Part shown: one piece after another, positions 29,423-40,410 of the stretch
How positions within the stretch are numbered: the stretch's first letter is position 1
Layout of the letters: each line of letters starts with the position of its first letter
Source: Rhodospirillales bacterium 70-18
GTDB taxonomy: Bacteria; Pseudomonadota; Alphaproteobacteria; Acetobacterales; Acetobacteraceae
Assembly: GCA_001899585.1 (NCBI GenBank)
Contig: MKWE01000051.1
Location: 274,445-338,444, forward strand
DNA: 64,000 bases
Direction: 5' to 3'
The notes under the pieces: generated by a model
Seen by the model: only the letters and a program-made list of their open reading frames with translations
Database searches by the model: none
What the model was told of the DNA's origin: nothing
Position numbers and translations under genes: made by a program

Positions 29423-30256
29423 ATGGCATTCTCCTCCGCCACCATGGGCCTGGCCAGGATTGCCGCCCTCACCCTCGTCGCCTCCACCCTCGGCCTGCCG
29501 CCGCCGGCCCATGCCCAGGCGCCGCCGCGCAACCCCGCCCTCTACCAGGCCACCGCGATCGTCACCGGGACGGACATGCGCCAGCGCCCGCTCGGCTTCG
29601 GGCTCTGCCTCACCGAGGTGCTGGTCAAGCTGTCCGGCCGCCCGCAACTGCGCGACAACCCGGCCGTCGCGGCCCTCGCCAGCCATGCCGATGCCCTGGT
29701 CGAGACATTCGCCTACGTCGATCCGCGTGCCGCCCTGCTGCACCACGACGACCAGGGCACCTATGACCGGTCCTACGAGCTGACCGTCCACTTCGACCCC
29801 GCCAAGGCCGATGCCGCCCTCGCCACCCTCGGCGTCGCCCCCTGGACGGGGCCGCGCCCGGTGCTGACGCCGGTCATCCTGGTGCGCAACCGCGACCCGG
29901 ACCCTTTCCTGCTCTCGGCGGAGACTCCGCGCGGCGCCGAGATGCGCGCCGCCCTGGTCCGCGTCGCCAGCGAATACGGCGTCGGCGTCCACTTCCCCAC
30001 AGAGGCGGAGCTGGCCGCCGGCGGCGTGGATGTCATCGGCTACCCGGCCCCACTCGACCCGCCCGGCCCCGGGCAGATGCGGATTCGCGGCACGCTCTCC
30101 TTCAGCCTGAAGGCGATGGGCTGGGTCGGCACCTGGCGGGCGCGGCGCGACGGCACGGAGCACGAGTGGCGGATCAGCGGCGTCGGCTACGATGCGGCGT
30201 TCGCCGACCTGGTCCGCGGCGGCGTCGAACTGGCGGCGGGCACCGGCAACCCCTGA
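29423..30256 (+). CDS. DUF2066 secreted protein
   Basis: 277 residues with a signal peptide ending AHAQA. The DUF2066 pattern follows: ALYQATAIVTGTDMRQRPLGFGLCLTEVLVKLSGRPQLRDNPAVAALASHADALVETFAYVDP, and YELTVHFDPAKADAALATLGVAPW. The family is exported and widespread in proteobacteria; its job is not established. Divergent from the CGNR gene across 113 bases. Confidence 0.88.
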   Translation: MAFSSATMGLARIAALTLVASTLGLPPPAHAQAPPRNPALYQATAIVTGTDMRQRPLGFGLCLTEVLVKLSGRPQLRDNPAVAALASHADALVETFAYVDPRAALLHHDDQGTYDRSYELTVHFDPAKADAALATLGVAPWTGPRPVLTPVILVRNRDPDPFLLSAETPRGAEMRAALVRVASEYGVGVHFPTEAELAAGGVDVIGYPAPLDPPGPGQMRIRGTLSFSLKAMGWVGTWRARRDGTEHEWRISGVGYDAAFADLVRGGVELAAGTGNP

Positions 30257-30272
30257 CGCGGGCTTCCGCCGC

Positions 30273-30350
30273 CTGGATCGACGGCCTCCGGAATCGACGG
30301 CCTCTGGAATCGACGGCCCCCGGGATCGGCACCCCCGGGATCAGCGACCC
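30273..30350. repeat. 16-base tandem repeat between DUF2066 and reductase genes
   Basis: Three close copies of yGGAATCGACGGCCyC (30273-30320) and two more degenerate 15-base ones (30321-30350), head to tail. The last unit enters the 3' end of the convergent reductase gene. Confidence 0.75.
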
Positions 30351-30925
30351 TTGGCGCCCAGCCGCCGCAGCTTCGCGAGCCAGACGGTTCGCCGCGCCGG
30401 GTCGGCCGCACCCACCATCCCCACCAGGCTCTCGCGGATCGGCTCGATGCCGATGAAGCCGAGGATGTTGCGCTCCAGGCTTTTCAGGCTATGGGCGCCG
30501 AAATACCAGCGATAGACCAGCGCCGGCATGCCCATGGTGACTACGATGCGCGCCGACCGGCCGGCCAGCTTTTTCTGCCATGGCGAGCGGTTCGGCCCGG
30601 CGTCGAAGGCGAAGCCGGGCCGCGCCACCTGCTCCAGGAACGCCTTCAGCAGCGCCGGCATGCCGCCGAGCCAAAGCGGGTAGACGAACACGAGATGTTC
30701 CGCCCAGACGATATCCCGCTGGCTGGCCGCCACGTCGGGCGGCGCCGGGCCCTGCCATTCCGCCTCGCTGCGCAGCACCGGCAGGGCGAGCCCGGCCACG
30801 GACAGCCGCCGCACCTCGTGCCCCGCCGCGCTCGCGCCCTCGGCATAGGCATGGGCGAGGGCGTGGCAGAAATGCCCGCCCGCCGGGTCCGGATGGCCCT
30901 GGATGACAAGAATGCGCATGCCCAT
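30341..30925 (-). CDS. Flavodoxin-fold NAD(P)H oxidoreductase (KefF/YabF-like)
   Basis: 194 residues from the ATG at 30925, chosen because GGGAG lies about seven bases upstream; MRILVIQGHPDP two codons later is the start of the conserved part. The FMN-binding first strand and loop ILVIQGHPDPAGGHFCHAL, and the segment FVYPLWLGGMPALLKAFLEQVARPGFAF match the NQO1-like quinone reductase group. It could reduce quinones with NAD(P)H; the partner KefC channel is not nearby. Confidence 0.87.
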   Translation of the reverse strand: MGMRILVIQGHPDPAGGHFCHALAHAYAEGASAAGHEVRRLSVAGLALPVLRSEAEWQGPAPPDVAASQRDIVWAEHLVFVYPLWLGGMPALLKAFLEQVARPGFAFDAGPNRSPWQKKLAGRSARIVVTMGMPALVYRWYFGAHSLKSLERNILGFIGIEPIRESLVGMVGAADPARRTVWLAKLRRLGAKGR

Positions 30926-31028
30926 CGCCCCGCTCCCGCTGCCTGTGCATCGCAGTACCGCGCCAGCCACAAAGGCGGAATGATCTGGGTCAATCGCCCT
31001 GCCGGCACGCTGTGCCGGGCGATCGGCC

Positions 31029-33209
<2,181 letters not shown>

Positions 33210-33254
33210 CGCCATGCCTCCATGAAAGCCAGGCAGTATCAGCAACCCAAAAGA

Positions 33255-33336
33255 CGGATAAAGTTTTTTTGCTTCTTTTTGTTCACAAAAAGAAGAGCCT
33301 TCCTTTTTTGAAAAAGAGCCAAAAAACGTTTATCCG
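33255..33336. repeat. AT-rich double-hairpin element, copy 3 (overlaps purD stop)
   Basis: Outer inverted arms CGGATAAAGTTTTTTTGC (33255-33272) and GCCAAAAAACGTTTATCCG (33318-33336) enclose a hairpin CTTCTTTTTGT/ACAAAAAGAAG (33272-33295) and a weaker CTTTTT/AAAAAG stem. The TAA stop of purD (33332-33330) is part of the GGATAAAC arm. Likely terminator between purD and uvrB. Confidence 0.85.
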
Positions 33337-34601
33337 TTTGCCGTCAGCGCCCGCCAGCCGATATCGCGCCGGCAGAAGCCCTGCGGCCAGTCGATCGCGT
33401 CCACCGCCATATAGGCCGCCTTGCGGGCTTCCGCGAGGCTTGGGGCGGTGGCGCAGACCGTCAATACGCGCCCGCCGGACGAGACCAATTGGCCGCCCAG
33501 CAGCTCCGTGCCGGCATGGAACACCTGTACGCCGGGCATCGCCGCGCCCAGGCTGCCGATGGGGGTGTGGCGCACGGGGTTGGCCGGGTAGCCGCGCGCG
33601 GCCAGCACCACGGCCAGCGCCGGGTCGGGCGACCAGCGCAGGTCGAAATCGGCCAGTTCGCCGTCGCAGGCGGCCAGCAGGGCGGCCAGCAGGTCGGATG
33701 TCAGGCGCAGCATCAGCACCTGGCATTCGGGGTCGCCGAAGCGGACGTTGAACTCGATCAGCTTGGCACCGTCCTCGGTCAGCATCAGCCCGGCGAACAG
33801 GATGCCGCGGAAGGGCGTGCCATGGCGGGCCAGTTCGGCCAGCGCCGGGCGGATGATCCGCGCCATGGCGGCTTCCTGCAGATGGGCCGACAGCGCCGGC
33901 GTCGGGGAATAGGCGCCCATGCCGCCGGTGTTCGGCCCGGTATCGCCGTCGCCCACACGCTTGTGGTCCTGGGCGGCGCCCAGCGGCAGCGCGGTGGTGC
34001 CGTCGCACAGCGCGAACAGGCTGACTTCCTCGCCGACCAGGCATTCCTCGATGACCACGCTGCGGCCGGCCGGGCCCATGGTGCCGGCTTCCATGAAGTC
34101 GGCGATGGCGGCCTCGGCCTCGGCGACGGTCTCGGCGACCACCACGCCCTTGCCGGCGGCCAGCCCGTCGGCCTTCACCACGATCGGCGCGCCACGGCGG
34201 CGGACGAATTCGCGGGCCGCCTCGGCGTCGTCGAAGCGTTCCCACAGGGCGGTGGGGATGCCGGCGGCGTCGCAGAGCTCCTTGGTGAAGCTTTTGCTGC
34301 CTTCCAGCCGCGCGGCTGCGGCCAGCGGGCCGCAGCATCTGATGCCGGCGGCCTGCATGGCGTCGGCGATGCCGGCCACCAGCGGCGCTTCCGGGCCGGG
34401 GACCACCAGGTCCACTTGGTTGTCGCGGGCGAAATCGACCAGGGCGGCGATGTCCAGCACGCCGATCGGCACGGTTTCGGCCAGTTCGGCGATGCCAGGG
34501 TTGCCGGGGGCGCACCACAGCTTGGTCAGCAGCGGGCTTGCCGCCAGCTTCCAGCACAGCGCGTGCTCCCGCCCGCCCGATCCGACCACCAGAACCCGCA
34601 T
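33330..34601 (-). CDS. purD: Phosphoribosylamine--glycine ligase
   Basis: GAR synthetase of purine synthesis. 423 residues, [20 protein letters not shown], with the ATP-grasp segments [16 protein letters not shown] and [16 protein letters not shown]. The last codons, TANG and the TAA stop, run into the AT-rich element, so the native C-terminus may have been set by that element. Divergent from xseA, with 51 bases between the two start codons. Confidence 0.97.
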   Translation of the reverse strand: MRVLVVGSGGREHALCWKLAASPLLTKLWCAPGNPGIAELAETVPIGVLDIAALVDFARDNQVDLVVPGPEAPLVAGIADAMQAAGIRCCGPLAAAARLEGSKSFTKELCDAAGIPTALWERFDDAEAAREFVRRRGAPIVVKADGLAAGKGVVVAETVAEAEAAIADFMEAGTMGPAGRSVVIEECLVGEEVSLFALCDGTTALPLGAAQDHKRVGDGDTGPNTGGMGAYSPTPALSAHLQEAAMARIIRPALAELARHGTPFRGILFAGLMLTEDGAKLIEFNVRFGDPECQVLMLRLTSDLLAALLAACDGELADFDLRWSPDPALAVVLAARGYPANPVRHTPIGSLGAAMPGVQVFHAGTELLGGQLVSSGGRVLTVCATAPSLAEARKAAYMAVDAIDWPQGFCRRDIGWRALTANG

Positions 34602-34652
34602 GCGCCGCCCTCCAGGCTTCTTCCGGCGCGTCGTCTAGCATAGGATCGGGGT

Positions 34653-36164
34653 ATGGACGAACCGCGCGGCAACATCCCCGAATACACCGTCACCGAAATC
34701 TCCGGCGCCGTGAAGCGCACGCTGGAGGGCGCGTTCGGCCGCGTGCGGGTGCGCGGCGAGATCACCGAGCTGAAGCGCTACCCCTCCGGGCACATCTATT
34801 TCTCGCTGAAGGACGAGGGCGGCAAGCTGGCCGGGGTGGTGTGGAAGTTCGCCGTCCCCCGGCTGGGCCTGGTGCCGGAGAACGGGGTGGAGGTGATCGC
34901 CCAGGGCAAGATTTCCTCGTATGGCGAGCGGTCCTCGTACCAGTTGATCGTCGATCGCATGGATTATGCCGGCGCCGGCGCGCTGCTGGCGCGCATCGAG
35001 GCGTTGCGCCTGCGTCTGGCCGAGGAAGGGCTGTTCGACGCCGCGCGCAAGAAGGCGATCCCGATGCTGCCGGAGGTGATCGGCGTGGTCACCTCCGAGC
35101 GTGGCGCGGTGATCCAGGACATTCGCACCACCGTGCTGCGTCGCTTCCCGCGACGGATCATTCTGTGGCCGGTGCAGGTGCAGGGCGAGGGGGCGGTGGC
35201 GCAGATCGTCGCGGCCATCCGGGGTTTCGATTCGCTGCCCGAAAACGGGCCGATTCCGCGCCCGGACGTGCTGATCGTGGCGCGTGGCGGCGGCAGCCTG
35301 GAAGACCTGATGGCCTTCAACGACGAGGCGGTGGTGCGCGCGGCGTTCGCCTGCGGCATTCCGCTGATCGCCGCCGTCGGGCACGAGACCGACACCACGC
35401 TGATCGACTTCGCCGCCGACCGGCGCGCGCCCACGCCGACGGCGGCGGCCGAGATGGCGGTGCCGTCGCGGGTGGAGATGGCGGCCGACCTGCAACAGAA
35501 GGCGGCGCGGCTGAGCGGGGCGCTGGGCCGGCTGGCCGGCGCCTGCCGGTTGCGGCTGCAACGGGCGGAGCGTGGGCTGCCCGACCTGCCGGCACTGCTG
35601 GGCACCGCGCGACAGCGGCTGGACGACCGGGCGGCGCGGCTGGCGATGGCCTTGCCCAACCTGCTGGCGACCCGCCGCGCCAGCCTGGACCGGGCCGAGC
35701 GCGGCATGCCCGACCTGCCGGCGCTGATCCGCGCGGCGCGGCAGGGGCTGGACGATCGCGCCGGGCGGCTGCGGGTGGCGCTGCCGGGGCTGCTGGCGGC
35801 GCGGCGCGGGGCGCTGGCGTTGGGGGCGGAGCGGCTGCGCTCGGCGCTGCGCCATGCCGCCGCCGGGCGGGCCGCGGCCGGCGCCAGGGTGATGCTGCGG
35901 CTGACCGACGCGCCGCTGCGCGCCGGGCTGCGCGAGGCGCGGGCGCGGCTGGAGGGGCTGTCCGGGCGGCTGGAATCGGTGTCCTACGCCAAGGTGCTGG
36001 AGCGGGGTTTCGCGCTGGTGGCCGATGCCAGGGGCGCGCCGCTGACCACGGCGGCGGCGGTGGCGCCGGGTGCGGCGCTGCGGCTGCGCTTCGCCGATGG
36101 CGATGTGGCGGCGACCGCGGACCGGCCGCGCGACACCGGGCGGCAGGGCGCGCTGCCGCTGTAG
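34653..36164 (+). CDS. xseA: Exodeoxyribonuclease VII large subunit
   Basis: Single-strand exonuclease subunit used in mismatch repair and recombination. 503 residues: N-terminal OB fold (VRVRGEITELKRYPSGHIYFSLKDEG), catalytic region (LPEVIGVVTSERGAVIQDI, VLIVARGGGSLEDLMAFNDE, PLIAAVGHETDTTLIDFAADRRAPTPTAAAE), then a long coiled-coil arm and the C-terminal SYAKVLERGFALV. The coiled-coil arm contains repeated RAERGLPDLPAL / RAERGMPDLPAL segments from internal duplication. The small subunit xseB is not here. Confidence 0.97.
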   Translation: MDEPRGNIPEYTVTEISGAVKRTLEGAFGRVRVRGEITELKRYPSGHIYFSLKDEGGKLAGVVWKFAVPRLGLVPENGVEVIAQGKISSYGERSSYQLIVDRMDYAGAGALLARIEALRLRLAEEGLFDAARKKAIPMLPEVIGVVTSERGAVIQDIRTTVLRRFPRRIILWPVQVQGEGAVAQIVAAIRGFDSLPENGPIPRPDVLIVARGGGSLEDLMAFNDEAVVRAAFACGIPLIAAVGHETDTTLIDFAADRRAPTPTAAAEMAVPSRVEMAADLQQKAARLSGALGRLAGACRLRLQRAERGLPDLPALLGTARQRLDDRAARLAMALPNLLATRRASLDRAERGMPDLPALIRAARQGLDDRAGRLRVALPGLLAARRGALALGAERLRSALRHAAAGRAAAGARVMLRLTDAPLRAGLREARARLEGLSGRLESVSYAKVLERGFALVADARGAPLTTAAAVAPGAALRLRFADGDVAATADRPRDTGRQGALPL

Positions 36165-36321
36165 CGCCGTTCGGGACTAGTCCTTCAGTAATGCCAAGAC
36201 ATCCCACGCCGGCCTTTACGAATGGATCTGTATTCTCTAGTTTCGTAACAGGAACCGGATGCGACTGCTGTTCCTCCGCAAGTTCTTACATGAAACTTAC
36301 TGTTCCGGAGTGGCGTTCGCC

Positions 36322-36873
36322 ATGATCATGCGCATGAGGAAGGCGGCGCTGGCCGCAATCGGGATTTTGGCCGGCTTCGGCACCGCGCCTGCCTGGGCAG
36401 CCTATCAGCCGGTCGGCCCGCAGACCAACGTGCCGGTCGCCACCGTGCTCGCCGGCGGCTGGTCGGTCTGCTACACGGCGGACTTCGCGACCCCGTTCGG
36501 CAGCAATACCGCCACCACGCTGGCCGGCTGCACGGGCGACCAGATCATCGTGGCCGCGCATCTCAAGGGCAGCGATGTTTACGCCGTGCTGGCCGCCGCC
36601 CCCAAGGCCGACGCGCTGATGGACACCGGCACCGGCACGCAGGCCACCCATACGGTCAACGGCAGCGAATGGTACAATTCGGACAACTGGGCCTTCGGCT
36701 TCGCCGGCGCCGGCGACACGGTCCAGCTGGATTCGTGCGACGTGACCGAGGGCGATGACCGCTTCTGCGTGCACACCTTCACCGCCGTCGGCGGCTATCG
36801 CGCCGGCGCGCAGCGCGACCTGAACGCCGATACGAACTGGGAAAAGGTGGTGCTGACCAACGTCAGCCAATAG
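36322..36873 (+). CDS. Secreted hypothetical protein, possibly an exosortase-type product lacking its tail
   Basis: 183 residues from the ATG at 36322, with GGAG eleven bases upstream. The signal peptide MRMRKAALAAIGILAGFGTAPAWA is clear. The mature part has paired Cys (VCYTADF / LAGCTGDQ; DSCDVTEGDDRFC) and ends GYRAGAQRDLNADTNWEKVVLTNVSQ. Its style resembles bodies of PEP-CTERM proteins, but there is no C-terminal sorting helix before the stop. A 13-base sequence ending in the stop codon is duplicated right after it. Confidence 0.7.
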   Translation: MIMRMRKAALAAIGILAGFGTAPAWAAYQPVGPQTNVPVATVLAGGWSVCYTADFATPFGSNTATTLAGCTGDQIIVAAHLKGSDVYAVLAAAPKADALMDTGTGTQATHTVNGSEWYNSDNWAFGFAGAGDTVQLDSCDVTEGDDRFCVHTFTAVGGYRAGAQRDLNADTNWEKVVLTNVSQ

Positions 36874-36888
36874 GGCGTCAGCCAATAG
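36861..36888. repeat. Duplicated 13-mer at the stop codon of the secreted protein
   Basis: CGTCAGCCAATAG occurs at 36861-36873, where it holds the TAG stop, and again at 36876-36888 after two bases. A recent small duplication is the simplest reading. Confidence 0.85.
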
Positions 36889-36910
36889 AGCCGGCCTGGG
36901 CAGCGCCCGG

Positions 36911-37363
36911 CTACGCCTTTTTCTGCCAACCGCGCTCGGTCTGCTGCCAATAGGCCAGAGTGTGCCCCGCCTGCTTCGCCGCCGCCCAGCGGCCGCGCGC
37001 GGCTGCGATCGCGGCCTCGTCGCGGCCATCAAACAGGTCGAATACGCGCTCATAGGCGTCCAGATGGGCGCTTTGCGCGCCATCCACCAGAAACAGGAAG
37101 CGCGCGGCGTTGGGGGCCGGCGACGTGTCCTCGGTGGTCAGCCAGATCGGCTGCAGGTCGGCATCGCCCGATTGCGGCGTGCCATGCGGCAGCCAGTCGG
37201 GCTGCGAGGACAGCCACAGCGCAGTGTCGAGCGCGGCCGCCCGCTCGGCGCTGCCGCACAGCACCAGGGCGCGCTGGCCGGCCTGCAAGGTGCGGCCCAG
37301 CAGCACCGGCAGCGCCTGCTCGGCGCCGCTGCGGGTCAGGTGGTAGAAGCCGATCTCCGCCAT
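36911..37363 (-). CDS. holC: DNA polymerase III chi subunit
   Basis: Clamp-loader accessory protein that links the replisome to SSB. 150 residues, MAEIGFYHLTRSGAEQALPVLLGRTLQAG, with LWLSSQPDWLPHGTP and RFLFLVDGAQSAHLDAYERVFDLFDGRDEAAIAAARGRW, all typical of chi. The start overlaps the aminopeptidase stop by one base (TGATG). Pairing of holC with an M17 aminopeptidase is a common proteobacterial arrangement. Confidence 0.93.
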   Translation of the reverse strand: MAEIGFYHLTRSGAEQALPVLLGRTLQAGQRALVLCGSAERAAALDTALWLSSQPDWLPHGTPQSGDADLQPIWLTTEDTSPAPNAARFLFLVDGAQSAHLDAYERVFDLFDGRDEAAIAAARGRWAAAKQAGHTLAYWQQTERGWQKKA

Positions 37364-38793
37364 CACCCCTCGAACCGCATAGCCACCAGGCGGTCCAGCA
37401 GCCGCACGCCGAAGCCGGTGGGGCCGACGGCGTGCAGGTCGCTGGCTTCGGCCTGCTGCTCCATGCCGGCGATGTCCAGATGCGCCCAGGGCGTGTCGTC
37501 CACGAACTCGCGCAGGAAGGCCGCCGCGTGGCAGGCGTCGGGCTGCATCCGGCCGGGCAGGCAGTGGCGGAGGTCGGCAATGTCGGAATCGAGGTCGGCC
37601 CGGTGGCCGGGGCCGATCGGCATGCGCCAGACCGGCTCGCCTACCGCCTCGCCGGCGGCGGCGACAGCTTCGGCCAGCGCGGGGTCGGAGTCGAACAGCC
37701 CGGCCCGATGGTGGCCCAGGGCGGTGACGATGCTGCCGGTGAGCGTGGCCAGGTCGATCACCGCGCGGGGGCGGTAGCGCCGCACCGCCCAGGCCAGCGC
37801 GTCGGCCAGCACCAGCCGGCCCTCGGCGTCGGTATCGACCACCTCGATGGTGCGGCCAGACAGGCTGCGCAGCACGTCGCCGGGGCGGTAGCTGGCCGCC
37901 CCGGTGGCATTCTCGGCCAGCGCCAGCACCGCGATCGCCGGGCAGGGCGAGTCCCGCTGCGCCAGCGCCAGCATGGCCCCGGCACAGGCGGCGGCACCGG
38001 CCATGTCGGCGCGCATCTCCTCCATCCCGGCCGCCGGCTTGATGCACAGGCCGCCGGTGTCGAAGGTGATGCCCTTGCCGACGAAGGCGACCGGCGCCGC
38101 CGTGCGGGCCAGCGTGCCGCGCCCCTTCCAGCGAAGCACCGCCAGCAGCGGCGGATGCGCCGAGCCGGCGCCGACCGCCAGCAGCGCGCCCAGCCCCTGC
38201 CGCGCCAGCTCCGCCCGGTCCAGCACCGCCACGCCCACGCCGTGGCGGGTCAGCAGCGCCAGCCGCTCGGCGAAATCGGCGGGGGTCAGCAGGTTGCCCG
38301 GCTCGGCCACCAGGTCGCGGGCGAAGCTGGCGCCGGCGACGCCCGCCCCGGCGCGGCCCCAGGCGGCGGCCAGTGCCTCCGGCGTGCGGGTCAGCAGGTC
38401 GATGGCGGCGAGGCGGGGGGCATCCGGCTCGGCCAGCGTCTTCAGCCGGGTGAAGCGCCAGGCACGCATGCAGGCACCGGCGGCGAAGGCGGTCGCCTGG
38501 TCCGGGACCAGCGCGGTGGCGTCCAGCGCGATGCGCGGCAGTGCCAGCAGGGCGGCGGCGGCGCGGGCCCCCGCCGCGTGCCAGCCGGCCTCGCCGGCCA
38601 CATCATCGCCCAGGCCGACCAGCAGCAGCCGGCCGGCCGGCGCGAACACCTCGCAGGTCTCGCCGGCATGCCCGGCGAACCCCGTGGCCGCCACGGCGGC
38701 AGCCGCCGGCGCGGGCGGCGGCGCCCCCGCGCGCAGCGGCACCACGGTGGCCAGCGCCTCGGGCGCGCTGGCGGCGATGTGCAGCCGGATCAC
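37363..38793 (-). CDS. M17 leucyl aminopeptidase family protein, paralogue
   Basis: 476 residues. The metal-binding and catalytic core is present: GKGITFDTGGLCIKP (catalytic Lys and first Asp), MRADMAGAAACAGAM and VDTDAEGRLVLADAL. The family signature NTDAEGRL reads DTDAEGRL here. Paralogous to the next gene upstream, which keeps the signature. The paralogues differ in length and N-terminal domain and probably in specificity. Between pepA and holC on one strand, 25 bases after pepA. Confidence 0.92.
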   Translation of the reverse strand: MIRLHIAASAPEALATVVPLRAGAPPPAPAAAAVAATGFAGHAGETCEVFAPAGRLLLVGLGDDVAGEAGWHAAGARAAAALLALPRIALDATALVPDQATAFAAGACMRAWRFTRLKTLAEPDAPRLAAIDLLTRTPEALAAAWGRAGAGVAGASFARDLVAEPGNLLTPADFAERLALLTRHGVGVAVLDRAELARQGLGALLAVGAGSAHPPLLAVLRWKGRGTLARTAAPVAFVGKGITFDTGGLCIKPAAGMEEMRADMAGAAACAGAMLALAQRDSPCPAIAVLALAENATGAASYRPGDVLRSLSGRTIEVVDTDAEGRLVLADALAWAVRRYRPRAVIDLATLTGSIVTALGHHRAGLFDSDPALAEAVAAAGEAVGEPVWRMPIGPGHRADLDSDIADLRHCLPGRMQPDACHAAAFLREFVDDTPWAHLDIAGMEQQAEASDLHAVGPTGFGVRLLDRLVAMRFEG

Positions 38794-38818
38794 GGCGGCG
38801 GCCCGTCGCGCGCCGGGA

Positions 38819-40312
38819 TCAGGACTCGAAGTGCGTGGCCACCAGCCGGTCCAGCAGCCGCACGCCGAACGCGGTGGCGCCCTTCGGGGTCACCGCCGAA
38901 TCCTTGCTGCTCCAGGCCGTGCCGGCGATGTCCAGATGCACCCAGGGCTTGCCGTTGACGAAGCGTTGGATGAACTGGGCGGCGGTGATCGCCCCGCCCG
39001 GCCGACCGCCGACGTTCTTCATGTCGGCGATGTCGCTTTTGATCTGCTTGTCGTACGCCTCGCCCAGCGGCATGCGCCAGACCTGCTCGCCGGTCGCCTC
39101 GCCCGCCGCCCGCAACTGCTCCGAGAGGGTGTCGTCGTTGCTGAAGAAGCCGGCGTATTCGTGGCCCAGGCTGATGATGATGGCGCCGGTCAGGGTGGCG
39201 AGGTCGATCATGAAGCGGGGGTCGAATTTCTGCTGGCAGTACCAAAGCACGTCGGCCAGCACCAGCCGGCCCTCGGCGTCAGTGTTGATCACCTCGACGG
39301 TCTGGCCGGAATAGGTCTTGACCACGTCGCCCGGCCGCTGCGCGGTGCCGGAGGGCATGTTTTCCACCAGGCCGACGATGCCAATCGCGTCCACCTTCGC
39401 CTTGCGGCCGGCCAGGGTCGCCATCAGCCCGACCACGGCGCCGGCGCCGGCCATGTCCCACTTCATGTCCTCCATGCCGCCGGCCGGCTTGATGGAGATG
39501 CCGCCGGTGTCGAAGGTGACGCCCTTGCCGACGAAGGCCAGCGGCTTGGCGGCCTTGCGGCCCTTGCCGGTGCCGGCGCCGTTCCAGTGCATCACCACCA
39601 TGCGCGGCTCGCAGGCGCTGCCCATGGCCACGCCCATCAGCGCGCCGAAGCCCAGTTTGGTCATCTCCTTCGGGCCGAACACCTCGACCTTCAGGCCCAG
39701 CGACTCCAGCTTGCGGCAGCGCTCGGCCATCTCGGCCGGCGTCAGCACGTTGGGCGGCTCGCTGACCAGGTCGCGCGAGAGGAACACGCCCTCGGCGACG
39801 GCGCGCCCGGCGGTCCAGGCGTCGCGGGCCTTGGCGGCCTCGGCGGTCAGCACCGCGAGCTTGGCCAACTTCGGCTTGTCCTCGGGCTTCTCGGTGGTGC
39901 GGTAGCGGTCGAAGCGGTAGCCGCGCAGCGCAGCGCCGAGGGCGACCGAGGCGGCCTGCGCGCCGGTCAGCCCGACCGTGGCGACGGCGGCGGCCGGCTC
40001 GCGCGCCAGCGCCGCGGCGGCGTGGCCGCCGGCGTCCTCGGCATGGCGGTCGGACAACTCGGCCAGCTTGCCCAGGCCCACCGCCACCACCCGCGACAGC
40101 CCGGCGCCGGGCGCCAGGATGGTGGTGGTCTGGCCGCGCCGGCCCTTGAACTCGGCGGTCGCCAGCGCGCGCGACACGGCGCCGTCGGTGGCCGCGTCGG
40201 CGGCTTCCAGCAGCGCCGCGGTCGGGCTGCCGGCGGCGGCATCCTGCTCCAGCAGCAGCGCGAGGGCGCCGGATTTCGGCAAAACGGGCTTGGCGAAAGC
40301 GATGTCGAGCAT
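38819..40312 (-). CDS. pepA: Leucyl aminopeptidase (cytosol aminopeptidase)
   Basis: 497 residues from the ATG at 40312 (MLDIAFAKPVLPKSG). Two-zinc M17 catalytic domain: VGKGVTFDTGGISIKPAGGMEDMKWDMAGAGAV with the catalytic Lys and metal ligands, and INTDAEGRLVLADVL, the full family signature. The N-terminal domain (1-170) is the usual M17 alpha/beta fold. First gene of pepA-paralogue-holC and divergent from cysQ across 98 bases. Confidence 0.96.
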   Translation of the reverse strand: MLDIAFAKPVLPKSGALALLLEQDAAAGSPTAALLEAADAATDGAVSRALATAEFKGRRGQTTTILAPGAGLSRVVAVGLGKLAELSDRHAEDAGGHAAAALAREPAAAVATVGLTGAQAASVALGAALRGYRFDRYRTTEKPEDKPKLAKLAVLTAEAAKARDAWTAGRAVAEGVFLSRDLVSEPPNVLTPAEMAERCRKLESLGLKVEVFGPKEMTKLGFGALMGVAMGSACEPRMVVMHWNGAGTGKGRKAAKPLAFVGKGVTFDTGGISIKPAGGMEDMKWDMAGAGAVVGLMATLAGRKAKVDAIGIVGLVENMPSGTAQRPGDVVKTYSGQTVEVINTDAEGRLVLADVLWYCQQKFDPRFMIDLATLTGAIIISLGHEYAGFFSNDDTLSEQLRAAGEATGEQVWRMPLGEAYDKQIKSDIADMKNVGGRPGGAITAAQFIQRFVNGKPWVHLDIAGTAWSSKDSAVTPKGATAFGVRLLDRLVATHFES

Positions 40313-40410
40313 GCGGAGGCGCTCCAGGGCTCGGGATTTCACGGTATGGCGCGACTGTAGCAGCGATGTCGCGATTGGCCAAAGCGGGGGGCGGCTGTAA
40401 AGAGAACGGC

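Noticed and set aside
36268..36284. Possible second LexA box upstream of the secreted protein
   Set aside because: The two GTTC half-sites are separated by eight bases, not seven, so it does not match the consensus.
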